Assembly (NCBI GenBank): GCA_963729215.1
Contig: CAVSND010000016.1
Span: 310,001 to 374,000 of the forward strand
Length of the DNA: 64,000 bases
Reading direction: 5' to 3'
Origin: CAVQJU01 sp963729215
Lineage (GTDB): Bacteria; Acidobacteriota; Vicinamibacteria; Vicinamibacterales; CAVVIG01
Part shown: positions 57,503-64,000 of the stretch, piece after piece
Position numbering within the stretch: the stretch's first letter is position 1
How the letters are laid out: the number at the start of each line of letters is the position of its first letter
Position numbers and translations under genes: made by a program
Notes under the pieces: model-generated
The model's input: only the letters and a program-made list of their open reading frames with translations
What the model was told of the DNA's origin: nothing
The model's database searches: none

Positions 57503-59989
57503 ATGACCGATACCGCCCCCGCGCATCACCCCGTCAATATCGAAGACGAGATGAAGCGCTCGTACATGGATTACGCGATGAGCGTAATCATCGGACGAGC
57601 GCTGCCCGACGCTCGAGACGGGCTCAAGCCGGCGCATCGTCGCGTGCTGTACGGCATGAAGACGATGGGCTTGTCTTCGACCCGCGGCTACCGCAAGTGC
57701 GCGAAGATCGTCGGCGAGGTGATGGGCAACTTCCATCCCCACGGCGACGCCTCCATCTACGACACGCTCGTCCGCATGGCGCAGGACTTCAACATGCGCT
57801 ACACGCTGGTGGACGGGCAGGGCAATTTCGGTTCGATCGACGGCGATCCGCCCGCGGCCATGCGCTACACCGAGGCGCGGCTCGAGGCGCTCGGCGACGA
57901 CATGATGACGGATCTCGACAAGGAGACCGTCGACTACGTCCCCAACTACGACGAGACCACCGAAGAGCCCACCGTCCTCCCGACGCCGTTCCCGAATCTG
58001 CTCGTCAACGGATCGGCCGGCATCGCGGTCGGGATGGCGACGAACATCCCCCCGCACAATCTCAGCGAGGTCATCGACGGCTGCATCTGGCTGATCGAGA
58101 ACACGCATCTCAGGCAGGACGACGAGCCGATCTCCCGGGCCGACAAACTCAGGAATCTGATCCGCCTGATTCCCGGTCCGGACTTCCCGACCGGCGGCTA
58201 CATCGTCGGGCGTGCCGGCGCCGTGCAGGCGTTCACGACGGGCCGCGGCTCGATCATGATGCGGGCGCGATCGACGACCGAGACGAACAAAAAAGGCGAC
58301 CGCACGGCCATTGTGTTCACGGAAATTCCGTATCAGGTCAACAAGGCGAAGCTGATCGAGCGCATCGCCGATCTGGTCCGCGAAAAGACCATCGAGGGCA
58401 TCTCCGACCTTCGCGACGAATCCGATCGCGAAGGCATGCGGATTGTCGTCGAGCTCAAGCGCGGCGAGGTGCCCGAGGTCATCCTCAACAACCTCTACAA
58501 GCACACGCCGCTCCAATCGAGCTTCGGCATCATCATGCTGGCCATCGTCGGCGGCCGGCCGAAGGTGCTCAGCCTGCTGGAGCTGGTCGAGAGCTTCATC
58601 GAGTTCCGGCGCGAGATCGTCCGCCGCCGTACCGAGTTCGAGCTGCGCAAGGCCGAAGCGCGGTACCACATCCTGGAAGGCCTGCGGATTGCCCTCGATC
58701 ATCTCGACCAGGTGATCACGCTGATTCGGGCCGCGAAGACCGTGCCCGAAGCGCGCGACGGTCTGATGGTGCAGTTCGGCCTGTCGCAGCTCCAGGCGCA
58801 GGCGATTCTCGACATGCAGCTCCAGCGCCTCACGGGGCTCGAGCGCCAGAAGATCCTCGACGAGCTGGCCGAGCTCCTGAAGACGATCGAGCGTCTCCGC
58901 GCCATCCTCGCGAGCGAGCGTCTGCTCATGCAGATCATCGTCGACGAGCTCCGGGAGGTCCGGACGAAGTACGGCGACGAGCGCCGGACGCAGTTCCTGG
59001 AAGCCGAAGCCGGCGAAATCAACATCGAGGACCTGATCGCCGAAGAGGACATGGCGATTACGGTCAGCCGCACCGGCTACATCAAGCGGACGGCGATTTC
59101 GACGTATCGCAACCAGCGCCGTGGCGGCAAGGGCCGCATCGGGATGCGCACGCGCGACGAGGACTTCGTCAGCCACCTGTTCGTGGCGTCGACCCACAGC
59201 TACATCATGATTTTCTCGGACCGCGGCCGGGCGTACTGGCTCAAGGTCCACGAAATCCCGGATGTCGGCCCCGGCGGCAAGGGCAAGTCGATCGCGAATC
59301 TGGTGTCGATGGAGCAGGGCGAGCAGATTGCCGCGATGCTCGCGGTCAAGGAATTCGAGGACGACAAGTTCGTGGTCATGGGCACGCGCAAAGGCGTGAT
59401 CAAGAAGACGGCGCTGTCGTCGTTCAGCAATCCGCGCGCCGGCGGCATCATCGCCATGGGCGTCGAAGAGGGCGATGCGGTGATCGCCGTGCTCGGCACC
59501 GACGGCAAGGGCGAAATCTTCATCGGCACGCACGACGGCATGGCGATCCGCTTCGAAGAGGGGGATGTCAGGCCGATGGGCCGGACGGCGTACGGCGTTC
59601 GCGGCATCACGCTGCGAGACGACGACTACGTCGTGGCGATTGAATTGGTGCACCCCGGAGGAACGCTGCTGACCGTCACCGAGCGCGGCTACGGCAAGCG
59701 TACGGAGATCGACGAGTACCGCGTGCAGTCCCGCGGCGGCGTCGGCATCATCAACATCTCAACCAGCGAGCGAAATGGACACGTGGTCGGCGTGGCCTGC
59801 GTCCAGGACGGCGATGAGCTCCTGCTCATTACCCAGCAGGGCATGATCATCCGCATGCCGACCAACGACGTCCGCGCCATCGGCCGCGCCACGCAGGGCG
59901 TCCGGCTGATCGACGTAGAGACAGAAGACGGGGTCGTGTCGGTGGCCCGCCTGGTGGAAAAGGAAGACGAGAGCGACCCGGCACAGTGA
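57503..59989 (+). CDS. gyrA: DNA gyrase subunit A
   Basis: 828 residues. The winged-helix and tower parts hold GLKPAHRRVLYGM and the catalytic Tyr122 in AAMRYTEARL, matching E. coli numbering. The quinolone-pocket segment is HPHGDASIYDTLVRMAQ, so position 83 is Ala. The C-terminal beta-pinwheel keeps the supercoiling GyrA-box QRRGGKG. It lies 107 bases downstream of gyrB behind an inverted heptamer repeat and overlaps the next start by four bases (GTGA). Confidence 0.97.
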   Translation: MTDTAPAHHPVNIEDEMKRSYMDYAMSVIIGRALPDARDGLKPAHRRVLYGMKTMGLSSTRGYRKCAKIVGEVMGNFHPHGDASIYDTLVRMAQDFNMRYTLVDGQGNFGSIDGDPPAAMRYTEARLEALGDDMMTDLDKETVDYVPNYDETTEEPTVLPTPFPNLLVNGSAGIAVGMATNIPPHNLSEVIDGCIWLIENTHLRQDDEPISRADKLRNLIRLIPGPDFPTGGYIVGRAGAVQAFTTGRGSIMMRARSTTETNKKGDRTAIVFTEIPYQVNKAKLIERIADLVREKTIEGISDLRDESDREGMRIVVELKRGEVPEVILNNLYKHTPLQSSFGIIMLAIVGGRPKVLSLLELVESFIEFRREIVRRRTEFELRKAEARYHILEGLRIALDHLDQVITLIRAAKTVPEARDGLMVQFGLSQLQAQAILDMQLQRLTGLERQKILDELAELLKTIERLRAILASERLLMQIIVDELREVRTKYGDERRTQFLEAEAGEINIEDLIAEEDMAITVSRTGYIKRTAISTYRNQRRGGKGRIGMRTRDEDFVSHLFVASTHSYIMIFSDRGRAYWLKVHEIPDVGPGGKGKSIANLVSMEQGEQIAAMLAVKEFEDDKFVVMGTRKGVIKKTALSSFSNPRAGGIIAMGVEEGDAVIAVLGTDGKGEIFIGTHDGMAIRFEEGDVRPMGRTAYGVRGITLRDDDYVVAIELVHPGGTLLTVTERGYGKRTEIDEYRVQSRGGVGIINISTSERNGHVVGVACVQDGDELLLITQQGMIIRMPTNDVRAIGRATQGVRLIDVETEDGVVSVARLVEKEDESDPAQ

Positions 59990-60405
59990 ACGCCACGACC
60001 CGCAGGCCGGCCCGTTTGTCCGCGGCGATCGCGCTGGTCACGGCGCTGGCGGCGTGCGGACACAGGGCCGAGAAAGCGTTGGTCGATCAGTTCTTCTCCG
60101 CGTCACGCCTCGGCGACAAAACGGCGGCGCAATCCGTCTCGACGGTCTTCTTCGATCCCAGGGAGCAGGGCCTCGTCCGTCAGTTCACGATCAAAGGCGT
60201 GACGCCGGAGGAGGTCAGTGGCGGCGTAGCCAGCAAGAACGTGACGCTCAACGCTTCGGTCGAGTCGCCTGACGGTGCGCAGGCGGAGAAGACCATCTTC
60301 GTGACGATGCAGAGGAAGCCTGGCGCTGCGTGGATGATTACGGGCGTGATGGTGGCGGTGCCGGCTCCGCCGCCGTCACGCGATCCCTCAGCTCCACCGC
60401 GCTGA
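59986..60405 (+). CDS. Small predicted lipoprotein
   Basis: 139 residues, GTG start overlapping the gyrA stop. The signal reads LSAAIALVTALAACG with lipobox LAAC. The mature domain (EKALVDQFFSASRLGDKTAAQSVSTVFF, then strands NVTLNASVESPDG and KTIFVTMQRK) has an NTF2/SnoaL-like pattern. A Pro-rich tail (VPAPPPSRDPSAPPR) lies in the 68 bases shared with the convergent gene. Function unknown. Confidence 0.7.
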   Translation: MNATTRRPARLSAAIALVTALAACGHRAEKALVDQFFSASRLGDKTAAQSVSTVFFDPREQGLVRQFTIKGVTPEEVSGGVASKNVTLNASVESPDGAQAEKTIFVTMQRKPGAAWMITGVMVAVPAPPPSRDPSAPPR

Positions 60406-60859
60406 CAACCCACTCGTCGCGCCTGACCAGGGACAGCACGGCCTCACGCGAATCGCGCGTCTCCTCGTCGGTTCGCGGATCGCGCGAGGTCACCTCGGCC
60501 GTGACGTAGGCGCGGGCCGTGTCGGCCTCGAGCTTCACGTCCGTGTCGATGAAATCAATGTTGGCGCCCCGGTCGGGCTTCCAGCTGGCCGCGGCCGCCA
60601 TAACCGCGTCGCGTGAGGAGAGCTCGGGTCCCGATCGGCCGTTGCTGACACGGACGTCGTCCGCCAGGTACTGGCGGAGGCGGCCGAGCCTGGCGAGGCG
60701 GTCGAGGTCGGCCTCGCCGGCCGGAACCGACAGCGTGGCCGCCAGTTCGCCGAGCCGCCGCTTGACGACGCGGTTCTGGTTGAACCACCACTGGTACGAG
60801 AAATACCCTACGAGCAGCGCGAACACGACCGTGACGTACTTCAATCCGTTCGAGGTCAC
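60338..60859 (-). CDS. Membrane-anchored NTF2-like protein
   Basis: 173 residues, GTG start overlapping the pcrA stop (GTGA). An N-terminal anchor (YVTVVFALLVGYFSYQWWF) leads to a periplasmic domain with an early helix (VKRRLGELAATLSV) and strands (NIDFIDTDVKLEADTARAYVTAEVTS, EAVLSLVRRDEWVVSAVELRD), as in NTF2-like proteins. Its end overlaps the convergent lipoprotein gene, and both encode Pro-rich tails there. Function unknown. Confidence 0.7.
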   Translation of the reverse strand: MTSNGLKYVTVVFALLVGYFSYQWWFNQNRVVKRRLGELAATLSVPAGEADLDRLARLGRLRQYLADDVRVSNGRSGPELSSRDAVMAAAASWKPDRGANIDFIDTDVKLEADTARAYVTAEVTSRDPRTDEETRDSREAVLSLVRRDEWVVSAVELRDRVTAAEPAPPPSRP

Positions 60860-63144
60860 GCCAGCTCGAGCCTCGCGAATTTCGCGCGGAGCGTTTTTGA
60901 TCCGACGGCCGCGAACCGTACGACCAGCTTGGTGTCGTCGTTCAGGGCCTCGACGCTGATGACGGTGCCCGTGCCGAACTGCGCGTGTTTGACGCGCATG
61001 CCGGGACGGAGTGATGCGCCGAGCGACTGATCCTCGTCCTCGTATGAGTAGGAGGGCTGCTCTTCCTTCACGCGGCGTCCGCCCCCGTAGGGGTTCGTGC
61101 GGAACTCGTAGTGCGGGAAGTGGCCCTGGCGGCCTCCTGAGGCCGACGAGTATGAGGGGAGCAGTCGATCGACGAGCTCCGCCGGCACCTCGTCGATGAA
61201 TCGGGACGGCTCGCTCGACTGATACTCCCCGAAGACGCGCCGGCGCGCCGCGCCCGTCAGCACCAGCGTCGCGCGCGCGCGCGTCATGCCGACGTAGCAG
61301 AGCCGGCGCTCTTCCTCGAGCTCGTCCTCGTCTTCGCGTGAGCGCGAATGGGGGAACAGACCCTCTTCCAGCCCGGCCAGAATCACCGTCGGAAATTCGA
61401 GGCCCTTGGCGCTGTGCAGCGTCATCATCCAGATGCGCGCATCGCGCGTCCCCTGCTCCTCGTCCGCGTCGGAGAGAAGGGACAGGCGATCGACGAAACC
61501 GTTGAGGGACGGTTCGGCTTCTCTCCCTTCGTACTCGCGGGCGGCCGACACAAGCTCCGCGAGGTTCTCCACGCGAGCGTCGGCGTCCTCGCTCCGTTCC
61601 TCGCGCAGGTCCTGTAGGTATCCGCTGCGGTCCAGCATTTTCCCGATCGCCACCGACACGGAGTCCGAGCGCGCGATATCCGTGAGCGTGACGATCAGGT
61701 CGCGAAACACGGCGAGCGAGGCGGCCGCGCGGCCCGAAAACGCCCGGTCGTCGAGACCTCGCACGATGCGGGCCCAGAGGGAGTTGGCGGACGGCCCGGG
61801 CTGCAGGCCCACATTGAGCAGCGGGAGATCGGTGCCGTCGGAGGGCTGGAGGTTCTCGACGGTTTCCATCACGCCTTTGCCGATGCCCCGGGCCGGGACG
61901 TTGATCACCCGCCGCAGGCTCACATCATCGTGCGGGTTGATGACGAGGCGCATGTAGGCGAGGGCGTCCTTGACTTCCTTTCGCTCGTAGAACCGGACAC
62001 CGCCGATGACTTTGTAGGCGAGGCCCTCGCGCATCAGCGCGTCTTCGATAGTGCGCGACTGGGCGTTGGTCCGGTACAGAACAGCGACGGTGGGCGAGCC
62101 CACGGTGGCGTCGGTGTCTCCATTGAGGGCCGCCCGCGCCGTGCGCGTGATGAAATCGGCTTCCTCGAGATCGTCGTTCCCCCGGTAATACACGATGCGA
62201 TCGCCGCCCGCGCGGTCGGTCCACAGGTGCTTGTCCTTGCGGTTCCGGTTCTGGCGGATGACGGCCGATGCGGCGTCCAGGATGATCTGCGTCGAGCGGT
62301 AGTTGCGCTCCAGCTTGACGATGGCGGCTTCCGGAAAGTCCGTCTCGAAGTCGAGAATGTTCCTCAAATCGGCGCCGCGCCATTTGTAGATCGACTGATC
62401 GGGATCGCCGACCACGCAGAGATTGCGGTGGATCTCCGCGAGACGGCGAATCAGGATGTATTGGGGGCGGTTGGTGTCCTGATATTCGTCGACCATCACG
62501 AACCGGAACTGCGTGGCGTACTTGGTGCGCACGCGCTCGCTTTGTTCGAAGATGTCGACCGTTTTCAGCAGCAGGTCGTCGAAATCAAGAGCGTTGCTCG
62601 CCTTGAGGGTCGCCAGGTAGTGCGCGTAGACCTTGGCGATCTGCTCGTCGCGCCGGTTCCAGCCTGCCGCGCCGGCCACTTCGTCCGGTCCCTCCATGCG
62701 GTTCTTGGCCTGACTGATGCGCGAGAGGGCCGCACGCGGCTGGATGAAGCTGTCGTCGATCTGCAGCGCCTTGAGCGCCTGCTTGACGACCGTCAACTGG
62801 TCGGACGAATCGTAGATGACGAAGTCGCGGGACAGGCCGATCGCCGGCGCCTCGCGCCTGAGCAGGCGCGCGCACAGCGAGTGAAACGTCGAGACCCACA
62901 TGCGGCTGCAGTCGGAGCCGAGGAGCGTCTCGACGCGCGTCCGCATTTCTTCCGCGGCCTTGTTGGTGAAGGTGACCGCCAGGACCTCGTCTGTACGGGC
63001 ATGACCGTCGCCAACGAGATAGGCGATCCGGCTCGTGATCACGCGGGTCTTGCCGGATCCGGCGCCGGCAAGGATCAGGAGCGGCCCGCGCGTGTGAAGA
63101 ACCGCTTCGCGCTGTTCGGTGTTGAGGGAGTCTAAGAACTGCAT
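60856..63144 (-). CDS. pcrA: UvrD/PcrA-type DNA helicase
   Basis: 762 residues. Q-motif and Walker A are LNTEQREAVLHTRGPLLILAGAGSGKTR; DEYQDTNRPQY is motif II; MTLHSAKGLEFPTVILAGLEEGLFPH and EERRLCYVGMTRARATLVLTGA are motifs V and VI. The C-terminal Tudor-like segment (RVKHAQFGTGTVISVEALNDDTKLVVRF) binds RNA polymerase in PcrA. It unwinds DNA in repair and replication restart. The gene lies downstream of glmS on the same strand, behind heptamer repeats. Confidence 0.95.
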   Translation of the reverse strand: MQFLDSLNTEQREAVLHTRGPLLILAGAGSGKTRVITSRIAYLVGDGHARTDEVLAVTFTNKAAEEMRTRVETLLGSDCSRMWVSTFHSLCARLLRREAPAIGLSRDFVIYDSSDQLTVVKQALKALQIDDSFIQPRAALSRISQAKNRMEGPDEVAGAAGWNRRDEQIAKVYAHYLATLKASNALDFDDLLLKTVDIFEQSERVRTKYATQFRFVMVDEYQDTNRPQYILIRRLAEIHRNLCVVGDPDQSIYKWRGADLRNILDFETDFPEAAIVKLERNYRSTQIILDAASAVIRQNRNRKDKHLWTDRAGGDRIVYYRGNDDLEEADFITRTARAALNGDTDATVGSPTVAVLYRTNAQSRTIEDALMREGLAYKVIGGVRFYERKEVKDALAYMRLVINPHDDVSLRRVINVPARGIGKGVMETVENLQPSDGTDLPLLNVGLQPGPSANSLWARIVRGLDDRAFSGRAAASLAVFRDLIVTLTDIARSDSVSVAIGKMLDRSGYLQDLREERSEDADARVENLAELVSAAREYEGREAEPSLNGFVDRLSLLSDADEEQGTRDARIWMMTLHSAKGLEFPTVILAGLEEGLFPHSRSREDEDELEEERRLCYVGMTRARATLVLTGAARRRVFGEYQSSEPSRFIDEVPAELVDRLLPSYSSASGGRQGHFPHYEFRTNPYGGGRRVKEEQPSYSYEDEDQSLGASLRPGMRVKHAQFGTGTVISVEALNDDTKLVVRFAAVGSKTLRAKFARLELA

Positions 63145-63146
63145 CC

Positions 63147-63237
63147 AGAGGTTAGAGGTTCGAGGTTAGGGACTGGAAGCACTGTATCATCGTCCAACCT
63201 CTAACCTCTAACCTCTAACCTCTAACCTCTAACCTCT
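63147..63237. repeat. Inverted heptamer repeats between glmS and pcrA
   Basis: Six tandem copies of CTAACCT-type heptamers (63195-63237) run into the glmS stop codon (63237-63239). Three degenerate reverse-oriented copies (AGAGGTT, 63147-63171) lie across a 23-base spacer. Read from glmS, the transcript would end in GAGGTTA repeats that can pair with the later copies. Confidence 0.85.
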
Positions 63238-64000
63238 TACTCGACCGTCACCGACTTGGCGAGGTTTCTCGGTTGATCCACGTCGCACCCCCGGCGGACG
63301 GCGATGTCGTACGCGAGCAACTGCAGCGGCACCACCATCACGATCGGGACGAGCAGCTCGGGAGCGCGGGGAACCTCGAGCACGACGTCGCGCTTGAGGT
63401 CGAGAATCGACGCCAGCGTGTCGTTGCCACGTGTCGTCAAGGCGATGATGGAGCCGCCTCGCGCTTTGGCTTCCTGCATGTTGCCGACCATCTTCTCGAA
63501 CACGTGATCGTGAGGAGCGATGGTCACGACCGGCAGCTGTTCATCGATCAGCGCGATGGGCCCGTGCTTCATTTCACCGGCCGGGTACCCCTCGGCGTGG
63601 ATGTAGGAGATCTCCTTCAGCTTCAACGCACCTTCAAGTGCAATCGGGTAGTTGATGCCGCGGCCGAGATACAGAAAGTCGGAGCGCGCATGGAAGCGGG
63701 CCGCCACCTCCTCGATTTCCGGCGCGATCTTGAGCGTGTCCTCGAGCAGCTGGGGCAGCTGGAGCAGCGCGTCGATGTGCGGCTTGGACGCTTCGGCCGT
63801 CAGGGTACCGCGGACCTGGCCGAGGCGGAGAGCGAACAGGTACAGCGCCACAAGCTGGGACGTAAAGGCCTTGGTCGAGGCGACGCCGATCTCGGGCCCG
63901 GCGTGCGTGTAGATCGTGCCGTCGGTTTCCCGCGTGGCCATGCTGCCCACGACGTTGCAGATGCTGATGCTCGAGGCGCCGTCGCGTTTGGCCTCGCGCA
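63237..64000 (-). CDS. glmS: Glucosamine-fructose-6-phosphate aminotransferase, C-terminal part (runs off window)
   Basis: About 254 C-terminal residues are present; the start lies beyond 64000. The SIS isomerase domains show NVVGSMATRETDGTIYTHAGPEIGVASTKAFTSQ, LGRGINYPIALEGALKLKEISYIHAEGYPAGEMKHGPIALI and the invariant C-terminus DVDQPRNLAKSVTVE. The enzyme makes glucosamine-6-phosphate for peptidoglycan and lipopolysaccharide. The N-terminal glutaminase domain is outside the window. Confidence 0.95.
   Translation of the reverse strand, partial: REAKRDGASSISICNVVGSMATRETDGTIYTHAGPEIGVASTKAFTSQLVALYLFALRLGQVRGTLTAEASKPHIDALLQLPQLLEDTLKIAPEIEEVAARFHARSDFLYLGRGINYPIALEGALKLKEISYIHAEGYPAGEMKHGPIALIDEQLPVVTIAPHDHVFEKMVGNMQEAKARGGSIIALTTRGNDTLASILDLKRDVVLEVPRAPELLVPIVMVVPLQLLAYDIAVRRGCDVDQPRNLAKSVTVE

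Noticed and set aside
63195..63237. Heptamer array as a CRISPR-like or telomere-like array
   Set aside because: The units are only 7 bases without spacers, inside a chromosome next to glmS; there is no sign of a replicon end.

Overview
The window is the replication-origin region of a GC-rich, Gram-negative bacterial chromosome, most likely an acidobacterium (Vicinamibacteria-like). The phylum call rests on the acidobacterial-type VWFA secreted protein at 1.4-2.3 kb, the GC-rich codon use, the many two-component and SpoIIE-phosphatase proteins, and outer-membrane features (OmpA, Wzm/Wzt, HldE, SurA, a beta-barrel). No phage, IS element, CRISPR array, tRNA or rRNA gene was seen.

Layout. 0-9 kb: ACT-domain protein, OmpA-like protein and VWFA protein on the minus strand; then a plus-strand run of aminotransferase, Kbl-like acyltransferase, SpoIIE phosphatase and M1 peptidase. 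9-12.5 kb: a NuoG-like protein away from the rest of complex I, and DsbD. 12.6-22 kb: a signalling block (GAF sensor, GAF-GAF-SpoIIE phosphatase, hybrid histidine kinase, FliA-type sigma factor, a DHp-like microprotein, an excisionase-type HTH protein and an NtrC-type regulator), interrupted by fabZ and a DMT transporter. 22-30 kb: accessory genes, including a protein with near-identical 54-bp repeats, a Dabb protein, a HAD-like protein, a glucose/sorbosone-dehydrogenase-like lipoprotein, a beta-barrel, an NtrC-like regulator whose ATPase motifs are lost, a D-x-DGDG lipoprotein, dusB and vanZ. 30-43 kb: one long minus-strand run reading atpHAGDC, wzm, wzt, hldE, mfd, surA, RfaH/NusG-like gene. 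43-52 kb: the classical origin-proximal order rpmH-rnpA-yidD-yidC-jag-mnmE-mnmG-rsmG-parA-parB, with a parS palindrome upstream of parA. 52-60 kb: dnaA, dnaN, gyrB, gyrA on the plus strand. 60-64 kb: small lipoprotein and membrane genes, pcrA and the 3' part of glmS.

oriC probably lies around dnaA: a DnaA-box cluster upstream of it and an AT-rich stretch plus one box downstream. Genes diverge from this point, as expected for leading-strand coding.

Two patterns cut across the window. First, several otherwise intact and in part essential genes (atpD, atpG, mnmG, an aminotransferase, ompA, a beta-barrel) carry single-base frameshifts, nearly all explained by one extra G after a CG dinucleotide; this looks like a context-specific sequencing artefact and the genes are annotated as intact. 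Second, four intergenic spots hold inverted clusters of 7-8-bp tandem repeats, each starting within a few bases of a stop codon; this is the best candidate here for an undescribed element type.
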